Assembly: GCA_001515945.1 (NCBI GenBank)
Contig: LOER01000025.1
Location: 20,377 to 84,376 of the forward strand
Source: Desulfitibacter sp. BRH_c19
GTDB taxonomy: Bacteria; Bacillota; DSM-16504; Desulfitibacterales; Desulfitibacteraceae
Direction of reading: 5' to 3'
DNA: 64,000 bases
A program made the position numbers and the translations under genes. The notes under the pieces were generated by a model, which saw only the letters and a list, made by a program, of their open reading frames with translations, made no database searches and was not told the origin of the DNA. Below, one piece after another: positions 9,134 to 18,620 of this stretch (its first letter is position 1; every line of letters starts with the position of its first letter).

Positions 9134-10135
9134 ATGTTTGATTTTGTAGCTGTAAGTAGTTTAATATTTTTTGTATTAATTTTTGTTTTTGTTGCTTTTC
9201 TATTTACTTTTATTCCGATTGGGCTTTGGATCTCAGCTTTAGCTGCAGGTGTAAAGATAGGTATTATGACCCTAGTCGGGATGAGATTAAGAAGGGTTGT
9301 TCCAAGTAGAATAGTTGGGCCTCTTATCAAAGCTGAAAAAGCTGGCTTAGAAACTGGAGCTAACAAACTTGAAGCCCATTATCTAGCAGGAGGTAATGTT
9401 GACAGGGTGATTGATGCATTAATTGCTGCAGAAAGGGCAAACATTCCTTTGCCTTTTGAAAGAGCTGCAGCTATTGATTTGGCAGGTAGAAATGTACTGG
9501 AAGCGGTACAAATGAGTGTAAACCCAAAGGTTATTGAAACTCCTTCTATTTCGGCAGTTGCCAAGGATGGTATTGAAGTCAGGGTTAAAGCAAGAGTAAC
9601 AGTTAGGGCCAACATTGAAAGACTTGTTGGTGGTGCAGGTGAAGAAACTATTATTGCTCGTGTTGGGGAAGGTATTGTTACTACTGTTGGTTCAGCCGCT
9701 AATCATAAGGCAGTCCTTGAGAACCCAGATTTAATTTCCCGTACGGTATTAGAAAAGGGACTTGATTCAGGTACAGCTTTTGAAATCCTATCAATTGATA
9801 TTGCGGATGTAGACGTCGGTAGAAACATAGGTGCTACTTTACAAACAGATCAAGCTGAAGCTGACAAAAAAGTAGGTCAAGCAAAAGCTGAAGAGAGAAG
9901 AGCAATGGCGGTTGCCAAAGAGCAAGAACAAAGAGCAGCTGTTCAAGAAATGAGAGCTAAAGTTGTTGAAGCAGAAGCAGAAGTGCCAAAAGCAATGGCT
10001 CAGGCACTAAGAGAAGGAAACATGGGAGTAATGGATTATTTTAATATGAAAAATATTGTTTCTGATACAGATATGAGAGATGCCATTTCCAAAGGATCAA
10101 ATAGTGATAGGAATAATAAAGATTTAACCAAATAA
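9134..10135 (+). CDS. floA: Flotillin-like protein FloA
   Basis: Membrane-microdomain scaffold protein. The 333 residues have an N-terminal hydrophobic hairpin (about 5-45), an SPFH-like domain, and a C-terminal Glu/Ala-rich helical part ([19 protein letters not shown]) that oligomerises. It matches the YqfA/FloA family in length and in the order nfeD-floA. The ATG is preceded by AGGAGG at 9119-9124. It is likely to have been in one operon with nfeD before the repeat entered the gap. Confidence 0.95.
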   Translation: MFDFVAVSSLIFFVLIFVFVAFLFTFIPIGLWISALAAGVKIGIMTLVGMRLRRVVPSRIVGPLIKAEKAGLETGANKLEAHYLAGGNVDRVIDALIAAERANIPLPFERAAAIDLAGRNVLEAVQMSVNPKVIETPSISAVAKDGIEVRVKARVTVRANIERLVGGAGEETIIARVGEGIVTTVGSAANHKAVLENPDLISRTVLEKGLDSGTAFEILSIDIADVDVGRNIGATLQTDQAEADKKVGQAKAEERRAMAVAKEQEQRAAVQEMRAKVVEAEAEVPKAMAQALREGNMGVMDYFNMKNIVSDTDMRDAISKGSNSDRNNKDLTK

Positions 10136-10154
10136 TCCTAGGAGGTGACTCTTT

Positions 10155-10622
10155 GTGGATATTCTGTGGATTATAATATTCATTCTTTACATGGCGTATC
10201 GTGCCTTTTCAGAGTCACAGAAAAAACAGGCTCGGGCACAAAGAAGAAGAGTAGTAACTACTGAAGACCCTGGTACAAGGCACTATAGATATGAAGAGGT
10301 TAAGCCCCACCAGGAGGTTCCCTGGGATTTTGATCCAGACCAATATAAACAAGAAACGGTAAAATCCTACGAAGTTAAGCTGGAAGAAGTTCAACCAGCA
10401 AATGAGATGAACAGATACCAGAAGCAACTTCATAAGGTAGGATATAGAGGAGAAGATAAGTCAAAAAGAAAAGCGGATAAGTTGGAAAAGGCATCCATAG
10501 AAGACAGAGAAGAATCCTCATCTAATGGATGGAATTTTGACTTAGATAGCCGATCTCTTGTGAATGCTGTTATCATGTCAGAGGTCTTGCAACCTCCCAG
10601 ATCAAAAAGACCCATAAGATAA
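10155..10622 (+). CDS. Hypothetical protein with N-terminal membrane anchor
   Basis: 155 residues with no domain I can name. Residues 1-15 (DILWIIIFILYMAYRAF) form one membrane segment, followed by a basic stretch (KKQARAQRRR), so the rest is expected in the cytoplasm. The middle is acidic and polar, and the end LVNAVIMSEVLQPPRSKRPIR resembles a conserved tail in proteins found behind floA in related clostridia. GTG 10155 has GGAGGTGA upstream. It is the last gene of the nfeD-floA group and is followed by a terminator. Confidence 0.8.
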   Translation: MDILWIIIFILYMAYRAFSESQKKQARAQRRRVVTTEDPGTRHYRYEEVKPHQEVPWDFDPDQYKQETVKSYEVKLEEVQPANEMNRYQKQLHKVGYRGEDKSKRKADKLEKASIEDREESSSNGWNFDLDSRSLVNAVIMSEVLQPPRSKRPIR

Positions 10623-10630
10623 TTATTAAA

Positions 10631-10659
10631 AAAGTTGCCTTAACAGGCGACTTTTTTTG
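10631..10659 (+). terminator. Terminator of the nfeD-floA group
   Basis: AAGTTGCC pairs with GGCGACTT (one G-T pair) around a six-base loop, followed by seven T. It separates the floA group from yqfC. Confidence 0.8.
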
Positions 10660-10746
10660 CTTCACTACTATATATAAAATATATAGTTATTTTTATAATT
10701 ACTCTTCTTTTTACTGCATAGATTTAATAAGAGGAGGGGGTGCCCA

Positions 10747-11043
10747 TTGAGTAAAAACGATAATTCTAAAAAACCAAGGAACAAATTGAGAGAAACATTA
10801 GCCGATACCTTGGATTTACCAAAGGAAATCATTATGGATATACCAAAACTAACTTTGATTGGCAACAATGAAATTACTATTGAAAGTCATAAAGGTGTAA
10901 TTCAATATTCAAGTGAAAGAATACGTATAAGCATAACTGGTGGGGAGTTAATTATTGATGGTAGGGGATTAATAATTAATTCCATTTTACCTGAAGAAAT
11001 AACTATTTACGGGGAAATCTCACAAGTATCATTTGAGGATTAA
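10747..11043 (+). CDS. yqfC: Sporulation protein YqfC
   Basis: Small protein of the YqfC family, known from the mother-cell programme of sporulation; its biochemical role is unknown. The 98 residues are a basic N-terminus followed by a beta-rich YabP/YqfC domain (IPKLTLIGNNEITIE, then EEITIYGEISQVSFE). The start is TTG at 10747 directly behind GAGGAGGGGG. It precedes yqfD, its usual partner, and marks the organism as a likely spore former. Confidence 0.9.
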   Translation: MSKNDNSKKPRNKLRETLADTLDLPKEIIMDIPKLTLIGNNEITIESHKGVIQYSSERIRISITGGELIIDGRGLIINSILPEEITIYGEISQVSFED

Positions 11044-11118
11044 GATAACCAGTAACTAACCAAGGGTAATTAACCAAGGGGATGGTTTTCGTGCTTTTTG
11101 AGCAAAGGGGGGCGAATA

Positions 11119-12345
11119 ATGCAGCTAAAAAAGCTTTTATTATTTATATTTGGTTATGTTGTAATTATGATAGAAGGACCTGTTGAAAGATTTATTAACT
11201 TAAGCATTAGCAAGGGCATAACTCTTAGAGATTTAAAAAGTTTTTCTGCAACAAAGATACAGTTTAAAATACCACTCCATGATTTTTGGGCCATACGGTC
11301 TATTGTTAGGCAAACTAGCTCTAAGATAAAAATATTAGACAAGAGGGGATTGCCTTTTTATTGGAGTAGAATAAAGAAGAGAAAATTATTAATCATAGGA
11401 AGTATGATATTTGTAGCAACCATGTATATATTATCTAGCTTTGTGTGGTTTCTTGATGTACATAGTCACGAAGAATTAGTTTTAATAGAAAAGGATCAGA
11501 TAATAGAGATTGCTGATAAGTCAGGATTAAGGGCTGGTATTTATAAAAGAAGTATTGACGTGGAAGAAGTTGAAAGAAAAATAATTTCTCAAATCCCAGA
11601 AATATCATGGGTAGGATTAGAATTTCAAGGAACTAAAGTACGAATTGAAGTTGTGGAAAGAAAATTACCCAGGGAAGAATATCTGGATAAGGATCCTAAG
11701 CATTTAATAGCAACCAAGGATGGAATAATTCAAGAAATCCTAGTATTAATGGGTCAACCCCTTATTCAGGTTGGAGATACAGTAGAAAAGGGGCAAATGC
11801 TTATTTCTGGAGTAATAATTCCCCAAATTATAGATGAGCAAGAAGAAACTCAAGAAGAAATTATACCTCAAGAACTAAAAAAGGTAAGAGCAAAGGGCAT
11901 AGTAAGGGCAAGAGTGTGGTATGAAGGACAGGGCAGCGCTAATTTAGAGGAAACAATAAAACATAGAACAGGTGCTACAGAAAGGGCTTATTATATAAAT
12001 CTACCTGATAGAAAAATAGTGTTTAAAGGGTCATTAGATAGCAAGTTTAAGAACTTTGAGACTGAAACTAAAATCAAAAAGCCTCCTAAATTACCCTACT
12101 TTGAAATACCTGGTGAAATTGTAGTAGTTACATATCATGAAGTAGATATAGAAAAGAAAATTTATAAAAAGGAAGAGGCCATATCTCTGATCCAAAAAAA
12201 AGTGTTGGAAAACCTCAATATCTCAAAGGGAGCAAAAATAGTGGATCAAGAAATAGAGCTTTTACTGGAAACAGACCAAAAAGTTGTGGTAAAATTAGTA
12301 GTTGAGACAATAGAAGATATTGGCAAGCTGGTGCCTGTGGAATAA
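11119..12345 (+). CDS. yqfD: Sporulation protein YqfD
   Basis: YqfD-family membrane protein required at an unknown step of sporulation. The 408 residues include a short N-terminal domain, one membrane segment near residue 95 (IIGSMIFVATMYILSSFVWF), a POTRA/FtsQ-like part after it (LRAGIYKRSIDVEEVERKI) and a mixed C-terminal domain with a lipoyl-like turn (QVGDTVEKGQMLISG). ATG 11119 sits six bases after AAAGGGGGGCG; a TTG at 11098 lies ahead of that site and is not preferred. Confidence 0.9.
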   Translation: MQLKKLLLFIFGYVVIMIEGPVERFINLSISKGITLRDLKSFSATKIQFKIPLHDFWAIRSIVRQTSSKIKILDKRGLPFYWSRIKKRKLLIIGSMIFVATMYILSSFVWFLDVHSHEELVLIEKDQIIEIADKSGLRAGIYKRSIDVEEVERKIISQIPEISWVGLEFQGTKVRIEVVERKLPREEYLDKDPKHLIATKDGIIQEILVLMGQPLIQVGDTVEKGQMLISGVIIPQIIDEQEETQEEIIPQELKKVRAKGIVRARVWYEGQGSANLEETIKHRTGATERAYYINLPDRKIVFKGSLDSKFKNFETETKIKKPPKLPYFEIPGEIVVVTYHEVDIEKKIYKKEEAISLIQKKVLENLNISKGAKIVDQEIELLLETDQKVVVKLVVETIEDIGKLVPVE

Positions 12346-12364
12346 CCATGGAAAAACATTGTTA

Positions 12365-12393
12365 TTGAAGGTTAAAAATAAACCGTATATAAT
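12365..12393 (+). promoter_or_regulatory. Promoter ahead of phoH
   Basis: TTGAAG at 12365-12370 and TATAAT at 12388-12393 are 17 bases apart. It lies between yqfD and phoH and is likely to start the phoH-pgpH-ybeY-dgkA transcript. Confidence 0.65.
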
Positions 12394-12470
12394 ATAATAT
12401 GATATATAAGATTATATATATCTTTGTATTGATTGAATATTATTTATTCTTATTAGGAGGATTTAGAGTA

Positions 12471-13442
12471 TTGTCACAAACTACAGAAATCAGAATAACA
12501 TTACCTGGAAACGGTGAGGAAATAAGTGTCCTAGGAAAAAATGATGAAAACCTTAGATTTATTGCAAAGCATTCTCCAGTAAAGATTGTAGCTAGAGGAA
12601 ATGAATTGAGTATCTCAGGCCAGAAACAAGATGTTATTAAGGCTGAAAATCTATTTAACCAGTTAATCAAACTAGTGTCTAAGGGAAACCAGGTTAATAT
12701 TCCAACTATAAATTACACAATGAAGCAATTAGCTACTATGAGCGAATCTGATAGGCAAATAAGTGATATTCTTGCTGAGGTAATTTCAATTACAGCAAGG
12801 GGTAAACAGGTTAAGGCTAAGACAATTGGTCAGTATGACTATATCAGGGCAATTAAAGACTATGATATGGTATTTGGAATTGGGCCGGCTGGGACTGGCA
12901 AGACTTATCTTGCGGTAGTTATGGCTGTGGAAGCCCTAAGAAATAAGCTTGTCCAGAGGATTGTCCTTGTTAGACCTGCTGTAGAGGCTGGGGAAAAGCT
13001 TGGCTTTTTGCCTGGGGATTTGCAGGACAAGGTTAATCCATATTTGCGACCACTCTATGATGGTTTATATGATATATTAGGGGTAGAAACCGCGTCTAAG
13101 TATATGGAAAAAGAAGTAATTGAGGTAGCACCTCTTGCTTATATGAGGGGAAGAACATTAGAGGATTCTTTTATCATCTTAGATGAGGCCCAAAACACTA
13201 CTCCCGATCAGATGAAAATGTTTTTAACAAGGATTGGCTTCGGTTCCAAGGCAGTAATTACTGGAGATATAACTCAGGTTGATTTGCCAAAGGGAAATGT
13301 ATCTGGTTTAATAAATGTACAAGGAGTCTTGAATAATGTAGAAGGTATAAGTTTTAAATACTTTACTGAACAAGACGTTGTCAGACATCCGCTTGTTCAA
13401 AAAATTATTTTAGCTTATGAAAGGGAACACAAAGAGGATTAA
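12471..13442 (+). CDS. phoH: PhoH-like ATPase
   Basis: Cytoplasmic ATPase of the PhoH family, linked to RNA metabolism through its constant neighbour ybeY. The 323 residues contain an N-terminal KH-like region and a P-loop ATPase domain with Walker A GPAGTGKT (138-145) and Walker B IILDEAQN. The start is TTG at 12471, ten bases after AGGAGG. A longer frame to 12399 starts ahead of the ribosome binding site with a hydrophobic stretch that is not part of this family. Confidence 0.94.
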   Translation: MSQTTEIRITLPGNGEEISVLGKNDENLRFIAKHSPVKIVARGNELSISGQKQDVIKAENLFNQLIKLVSKGNQVNIPTINYTMKQLATMSESDRQISDILAEVISITARGKQVKAKTIGQYDYIRAIKDYDMVFGIGPAGTGKTYLAVVMAVEALRNKLVQRIVLVRPAVEAGEKLGFLPGDLQDKVNPYLRPLYDGLYDILGVETASKYMEKEVIEVAPLAYMRGRTLEDSFIILDEAQNTTPDQMKMFLTRIGFGSKAVITGDITQVDLPKGNVSGLINVQGVLNNVEGISFKYFTEQDVVRHPLVQKIILAYEREHKED

Positions 13443-13455
13443 GTAGGTGGTTAAA

Positions 13456-15621
13456 ATGCTAAAAGCTAAGGTAATAAAAGAATATATAAGGGATTTATAT
13501 AATAAGGTATTCAAGAATATTTCACAGAAAAGAATTTTTTGGGGAGTAATATTTTCTTTTGCTCTAATGCTAGTCTTAGGAATGTCTGTTATGCCTGAAC
13601 AGGTTAACGTTCAGGAAGGACAACCTAGTCCAAAGGATTTTGAGGCTCCAAGGAACATTACTTTTGAGAGTCAGGTTCTTACTTCTATAAAAAGACAAGA
13701 GGCAGCTGATAAAGTAGAGGATATTTATCGAACTGAGGAAAATGTTCTTCTGCAAATACAGGAAGATATAAATGCTCATTTTTCTATAGTACAGAATACT
13801 AGAAACAATGAAGATATTGAAATAGACGAGAAAAGAGAATTATTAAAATCTGAGCTAGGATTTGGTTTGGAGGATAAAGCATATAATGAAATTCTTTCTA
13901 TGAGTGATTCACAACTGGAAAGAATCCAAAATGAAATAAATCAAATTGTTAGGCAATATATGCTTCCAGGCGTCCTTACTGCAGACATAGAGCTTACAAA
14001 AAAGAATATTCAAGGTGCGATTACTCTCTTAAATGTTGATCCAGCATCCAAGGGCTTTTTAACTGCTATCTTAGAATATACTGAATTCAGGGGAAATAGA
14101 ATCTATGATCCTATATCAACTAACGAATTAAGAGAAAAGGCTGTTGAAAGAGTTGAACCTGTTATTGTTCAACTTACAAAAAATCAAAAAATAGTTGGTA
14201 AAGGCGAGATTATAACAACAGAGCATCTAGAGGCCTTAGAAAGGCTAGGAGTTCTCACATCATCTAGTACAGCACTACCCTTACTTGGGGTGGTTTTACT
14301 TGTTTCAATTTTTTGCGGATCAATTATCATGTATCTTTACCAGTATCGGCCTAATATACTTGAAAATGAATCATTGATAGTCCTTTTAGGTCTTTTGGTA
14401 ATCAGTACCTTATTAATCTCCAATGCTGTTACATCCATTAATATAGGTATTAATGCTGAGTTTTCAACCTTAGTTGCCTATGCAGCGCCTGTAGCTGCAG
14501 GTTCAATGTTAATAGCAATTTTGTTCGACGGGAAGTTTTCAATGTTCATCACTACTCTATTAGCTATTCTCATTGGGATTATGAATGGCCTGGAGCTTCA
14601 GTTTGCCTTAGTAGCATTTGTTGGAGGGGCTACTGGAATTTATAGTGTGTCAAAATTAAGTCAGAGATCTGACTTGGTTAAGGCTAGCATCTATATTGTA
14701 GGAGCAAATGTAATAACCATTTTAGCTCTTGGCTTAATGTTGAATTATTCACTACCAATGGTTTCTATTTCAATACTTCTTGGTATAACAAATGGAATTC
14801 TTTCTTCTGTTCTTACCATTGGAACATTGCCCTTTTGGGAGACAGCATTTAAGATTACAACTTCCGTTAAACTTTTAGAACTATCAAATCCAAATCAACC
14901 GTTGCTAAGAAGACTTCTTCTTGAAGCCCCTGGCACTTATCACCATAGCGTAGTCGTAGGCAATATGGCCGAAGCTGCCGCAGATGCAGTTGGTGCTGAT
15001 ACGCTTCTGACAAGGGTAGGAGCAAACTATCATGATATTGGAAAAGTTAAAAGACCGTACTTTTTCATTGAAAATCAGCTTACAAGGGAAAACCCTCATG
15101 ATAAACTAGCCCCAACTTTGAGCACTTTAATAATAACAGCTCACATTAAAGATGGGATTGAACTTGCCAAGGAGCATGGATTGCCTGAAAGTATAATAGA
15201 GATTATTTGTCAGCATCATGGCAAATCCGTAATTTCTTTTTTCTATCATAAGGCCAAGGAAGGTAGTCAAGGAGAAGTATGCCAAGAAGATGATTTTAGA
15301 TATGACAACCCAAAACCAAGGACAAAAGAGGCAGCAATTGTGATGCTTGCCGATAGTATTGAAGCTGGAGTTAGGTCCATTCAGAAACCTACTCCCAACA
15401 AGATAGAAACCTTTGTCACAAAGGTAATCAAGGATAAACTGGAAGATGGCCAGCTTGGAGAATGTGATTTAACTTTTAAAGAGTTGGATATCATAGCGCA
15501 ATCATTTGTAAAAATATTAACTGGTATTTTTCACTCAAGAATTGAATATCCAGAAAATGTATTGAAGGAAATGGAAAGGGGAAAAAACAATGGAGGCGTA
15601 TGTAAACAATCAGCAGGATAA
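13456..15621 (+). CDS. pgpH: 7TMR-HD cyclic-di-AMP phosphodiesterase PgpH (YqfF)
   Basis: Membrane HD-domain phosphodiesterase that degrades c-di-AMP in characterised homologues. The 721 residues have an N-terminal membrane segment, an extracytoplasmic 7TMR-HDED domain (about 45-270), seven membrane segments (about 275-470) and a cytoplasmic HD domain with HHSVVVGNMAE and YHDIGK carrying the metal ligands. ATG 13456 follows AGGTGG; a GTG at 13447 overlaps that site. The order phoH-pgpH-ybeY is conserved. The end overlaps ybeY by 32 bases. Confidence 0.93.
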   Translation: MLKAKVIKEYIRDLYNKVFKNISQKRIFWGVIFSFALMLVLGMSVMPEQVNVQEGQPSPKDFEAPRNITFESQVLTSIKRQEAADKVEDIYRTEENVLLQIQEDINAHFSIVQNTRNNEDIEIDEKRELLKSELGFGLEDKAYNEILSMSDSQLERIQNEINQIVRQYMLPGVLTADIELTKKNIQGAITLLNVDPASKGFLTAILEYTEFRGNRIYDPISTNELREKAVERVEPVIVQLTKNQKIVGKGEIITTEHLEALERLGVLTSSSTALPLLGVVLLVSIFCGSIIMYLYQYRPNILENESLIVLLGLLVISTLLISNAVTSINIGINAEFSTLVAYAAPVAAGSMLIAILFDGKFSMFITTLLAILIGIMNGLELQFALVAFVGGATGIYSVSKLSQRSDLVKASIYIVGANVITILALGLMLNYSLPMVSISILLGITNGILSSVLTIGTLPFWETAFKITTSVKLLELSNPNQPLLRRLLLEAPGTYHHSVVVGNMAEAAADAVGADTLLTRVGANYHDIGKVKRPYFFIENQLTRENPHDKLAPTLSTLIITAHIKDGIELAKEHGLPESIIEIICQHHGKSVISFFYHKAKEGSQGEVCQEDDFRYDNPKPRTKEAAIVMLADSIEAGVRSIQKPTPNKIETFVTKVIKDKLEDGQLGECDLTFKELDIIAQSFVKILTGIFHSRIEYPENVLKEMERGKNNGGVCKQSAG

Positions 15622-16039
15622 AATCACCGTTGAGCAATCTTTAATAATTGTTTTGGAGGATGTAATAAAATTTGTCCTTAATAAAGAGACAATAAAGGAT
15701 TATGAGATTGGGGTTACACTTGTTGATGACACCTATATTCAAGAGCTAAATAGCAAATATAGAGGAAAAGAAATGCCAACTGACGTTCTTTCATTTCCCC
15801 TTACTGACGAAGATGAATTAGATGGTGATACATTTGTTGTGGGAGATGTAGTTATTTCTCTGGAGACTGCAGAGAGACAATCATCTGAATATGGACATTC
15901 ACTATTGAGAGAAACAGTATACTTGCTGATACATGGTATCTATCATATTCTAGGATATACCCATGATGATGTCGAAAAGAAGAAGGCTATGAGAGCTAAA
16001 GAAGAAGATATATTAAAACATTTCAACGTTTTGAGGTAA
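15590..16039 (+). CDS. ybeY: Endoribonuclease YbeY
   Basis: Metal-dependent RNase needed for 16S rRNA 3'-end maturation and ribosome quality control. The 149 residues end in the zinc motif HGIYHILGYTH (H-x3-H-x5-H), and the preceding TDVLSFPL block is also typical of the family. The start lies inside the end of pgpH behind GAAAGGGG, so translation is probably coupled. Confidence 0.95.
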   Translation: MEAYVNNQQDKITVEQSLIIVLEDVIKFVLNKETIKDYEIGVTLVDDTYIQELNSKYRGKEMPTDVLSFPLTDEDELDGDTFVVGDVVISLETAERQSSEYGHSLLRETVYLLIHGIYHILGYTHDDVEKKKAMRAKEEDILKHFNVLR

Positions 16040-16042
16040 AGT

Positions 16043-16411
16043 ATGTTAAATAAACTTGCTCTGAGCTTTTATTTTGCCATATCTGGAATACGTTACGCAG
16101 TCAAAACCCAAAGAAATATGAAGATACACATCTTTGCACTAATTCTGGTTATAGGAGCGGGATTATGGTTAGATTTGTCTGCAATTGAGTGGTCAATAGT
16201 CTTGGTGATGGCTGGACTTGTAATCATTTCAGAAATGTTAAATACTGCCATAGAGGCCCTTGTAGATATGGAAACCCAAGAGTACCACCCCCTAGCAAAA
16301 ACAGCCAAGGATGTGGCAGCAGGAGCTGTTTTAATTGCAAGTATTATTTCCATAATCATTGGGTTATTTATTTTTGGTTCCAAATTATTGGATAAAGTCG
16401 GTATTATATAG
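16043..16411 (+). CDS. dgkA: Diacylglycerol/undecaprenol kinase family protein
   Basis: Small integral membrane kinase; in Gram-positives the enzyme phosphorylates undecaprenol for cell-wall lipid recycling. The 122 residues hold three membrane segments and the active-site motif EMLNTAIEALVD (about 68-79). It starts three bases after ybeY with GAGGT upstream. The order ybeY-dgkA is standard; cdd and era follow two genes later. Confidence 0.92.
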   Translation: MLNKLALSFYFAISGIRYAVKTQRNMKIHIFALILVIGAGLWLDLSAIEWSIVLVMAGLVIISEMLNTAIEALVDMETQEYHPLAKTAKDVAAGAVLIASIISIIIGLFIFGSKLLDKVGII

Positions 16412-16424
16412 GAGAAAAGTAATT

Positions 16425-17048
16425 ATGAGTAATATTAAAAAATATTTATTAACAGGGATATTAACTTTACTGCCAACTGCAGCATCAATCTATGTACTGT
16501 GGGCAGTAATCCAGTTTATGGATGGGATTTTCGCTGACCTTTTAGTTTTTGTAATAGGAAAGAAAATCCCGGGTTTAGGTATGATATTGACCCTTGCAGT
16601 AATTTTAATTGCAGGTTTTTTAGCAAGTAATTTCATTGGAAGAGCTTTATTAAGAATTAGTGACCTTATTATCAGTAAAATACCTATTGCAAGTAATATT
16701 TACAAAACTGTAAAACAGATAGTAGATGCCTTTTATTCTGGGGATAAGAAAAGTTTTAAACAGGTAGTTATGATCGAATACCCAAGAAAAGGATTATTTG
16801 TATTGGCTTTCTTAACTGGTGATTCTAAGGGTGAAGTGCAACACAAAACAGATCAGGATGTCGTTAATGTATTCTTGCCAACCACGCCAAATCCAACTTC
16901 GGGATTTCTACTTTTTGTACCCAAAAAGGATGTAGTTTTTTTGGATATGCCAGTTGAGGATGGCTTAAAAATGATAATTTCTGGTGGTGTAGTTGTTCCA
17001 TCATATCCGGCAGTAAAAGAGTTCACGAGAGAAGGTGGCGCAGAGTGA
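16425..17048 (+). CDS. DUF502 family membrane protein
   Basis: Membrane protein of the DUF502 family, function unknown. With ATG 16425 it has 207 residues: two N-terminal membrane segments (about 5-30 and 50-75, the second with GLGMILTLAVILIAG) and a conserved soluble part with YPRKGLFVLAFLTG and VFLPTTPNPTSGFLLFVP, which are the family signatures. AGGAGAAAAG lies upstream; an earlier in-frame ATG at 16359 falls within dgkA and is rejected. The end overlaps the next gene by four bases. Confidence 0.88.
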   Translation: MSNIKKYLLTGILTLLPTAASIYVLWAVIQFMDGIFADLLVFVIGKKIPGLGMILTLAVILIAGFLASNFIGRALLRISDLIISKIPIASNIYKTVKQIVDAFYSGDKKSFKQVVMIEYPRKGLFVLAFLTGDSKGEVQHKTDQDVVNVFLPTTPNPTSGFLLFVPKKDVVFLDMPVEDGLKMIISGGVVVPSYPAVKEFTREGGAE

Positions 17049-18082
17049 AACAGCTTTTTAAGAAATTGGGAATAATTCATCTTCTGGGTGTAATTATATT
17101 AATAGTGTTATTATTTAATTCATTTCTGCTTGCCAGAACAATGGGCCATGTCCAGCTCCCTGGGGAAATGTCCAGTATTGATATTGCTCGAGAAGGTGCG
17201 AGGATGTCAATTAGTTTAAATGAACAATTAGCGAGAGATGTTGATGTTTTTGAAACAAGTGCAGTACGTGAGGTTATTGCTCAATTCAAATATGAAGTGG
17301 ATAGAGCAAGTACTGTTGAAGATATTGTTACCTTAGTTACCGATTATAGTATAAAGGTACAAGGGGTCATAACAAGGGAACAGGAAAGCAAAAGACGTGA
17401 TGCAGTTTTATCTCTTATCAGTCAAGACACTAAGCTACCAACCTATAGGGGTGAAGATGTTATTTCTGTCTGGAAGGGAGAAGATGGGGTTCGAATTGTG
17501 GACCCTACAACTTTGTTGACAGACGAAACAAAGGAAGAGCTGTTTGAACATCCTCTTTTACAAGGGCCAAGTTGGTCATTGATAGAGATTGCCGTTAAGG
17601 ATGGTCAGGCAACTTTAATGACATCACGCAGCATGCTTGATAAGATTAGGATATTGGAAGATGATAAATCTAATTTAGAAAGAACCTTGAAACAGGTAAA
17701 AAGTCAGGCAGGTTACTCAGACATTAATGGAACTGGCATTATAGTGGAGATGTATGATTCTGAGGTAGGATTTAGCTCCATAGATATTGTTCATGATAGA
17801 GATGTGAGGGATGTAGTAAATGAACTATTTGCTGCGGGTGCTAGAGGAGTTAGTGTGGGTGGACAAAGGCTAATTACTACTTCTTCTATACGCTGTGCAG
17901 GTCCAATAATATTAGTTAATCAGAAACCTATTGCCGTAGATCCAATCGTTATTAAAGCAGTAGGTGATGCTGAAGTTTTACAAAGCAGTCTAGAGTTAAT
18001 TAGAAGGGAATTAAAGGAGTTTGGAATTGGCATTGAGGTAACAATTGAAGAAAGTATTACCTTGCCAGCATATTCTGAGTGA
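17045..18082 (+). CDS. DUF881 family membrane-anchored protein
   Basis: 345 residues. A single N-terminal membrane segment (about 10-30) is followed by a helical region and a C-terminal DUF881 domain (about 200-345) with NGTGIIVEMYDSE, FAAGARGVSVGGQRLITTSSIRC and ILVNQKPI. DUF881 proteins are often found near cell-division and envelope genes in Bacillota, but their function is not established. GTG 17045 overlaps the end of the DUF502 gene, and both probably share a transcript. Confidence 0.82.
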   Translation: MKQLFKKLGIIHLLGVIILIVLLFNSFLLARTMGHVQLPGEMSSIDIAREGARMSISLNEQLARDVDVFETSAVREVIAQFKYEVDRASTVEDIVTLVTDYSIKVQGVITREQESKRRDAVLSLISQDTKLPTYRGEDVISVWKGEDGVRIVDPTTLLTDETKEELFEHPLLQGPSWSLIEIAVKDGQATLMTSRSMLDKIRILEDDKSNLERTLKQVKSQAGYSDINGTGIIVEMYDSEVGFSSIDIVHDRDVRDVVNELFAAGARGVSVGGQRLITTSSIRCAGPIILVNQKPIAVDPIVIKAVGDAEVLQSSLELIRRELKEFGIGIEVTIEESITLPAYSE

Positions 18083-18090
18083 TTCAAGAA

Positions 18091-18178
18091 GAATTCAGAA
18101 GACAGAATACAGAATTCAGAAGATAGGACTAGTTCCTCAAGCTCTTATTCTGACTACTGACTACTGTATTCTGAATTC
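18091..18178 (+). repeat. Intergenic GAATTCAGAA inverted repeat, copy 2
   Basis: Left arm 18091-18120 (GAATTCAGAA, ATACAGAATTCAGA) and right arm 18147-18178 (TTCTGACTACTGACTACTG, then TATTCTGAATTC) can fold into a long imperfect hairpin. It fills the gap between the DUF881 gene and cdd. Related shorter copies occur at 6655 and 24236. Confidence 0.7.
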
Positions 18179-18204
18179 TAATGCTATTAGAAGGTGGTGT
18201 TAAA

Positions 18205-18594
18205 ATGAATTTAGAAAAACTTCTTGAAGATGCTAAAAAAGCTAGAAATTATTCATATTCCCCGTATTCTAAATTCCCCGTAGGGGCAGCTGTGTTAACT
18301 AAAGATGGAACAGTATATACAGGATGTAACGTGGAAAATGCAGCCTATGGTATAACCATGTGTGCCGAGAAGGTCGCCATAGCAAAGGCTGTTTCTGAGG
18401 GAAATCAATATATTGCAGTAATAGCCATTGTTGGAGATACAGAAGGTCCTTGTAGGCCCTGTGGATCCTGTAGACAGTTTATTTTGGAATTTGGGGATGA
18501 AATTACTGTTGTTATGGGAAATTTAAAGGGTGAGACCGAAACCAAAAGCATAAATGATCTTATACCATTTAGTTTCAGCAAAAAAGATCTTTAA
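18205..18594 (+). CDS. cdd: Cytidine deaminase
   Basis: Deaminates cytidine and deoxycytidine to uridines in pyrimidine salvage. The 129-residue protein is the small tetrameric type. The zinc site is C53-A-E55 with catalytic Glu55 and P82-C-R-P-C86-G-S-C89; NVENAA binds the ribose. ATG 18205 follows AGAAGGTGG; an upstream ATG at 18181 is not preferred because it precedes this site. The cdd-era order is common in Bacillota. Confidence 0.95.
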   Translation: MNLEKLLEDAKKARNYSYSPYSKFPVGAAVLTKDGTVYTGCNVENAAYGITMCAEKVAIAKAVSEGNQYIAVIAIVGDTEGPCRPCGSCRQFILEFGDEITVVMGNLKGETETKSINDLIPFSFSKKDL

Positions 18595-18620
18595 AAGATT
18601 ACCCGTGTCTTTGTATAGAA

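Noticed and set aside
12399..12470. Hydrophobic N-terminal extension of phoH
   Set aside because: It lies ahead of the AGGAGG site and would give a signal-like segment to a cytoplasmic ATPase.
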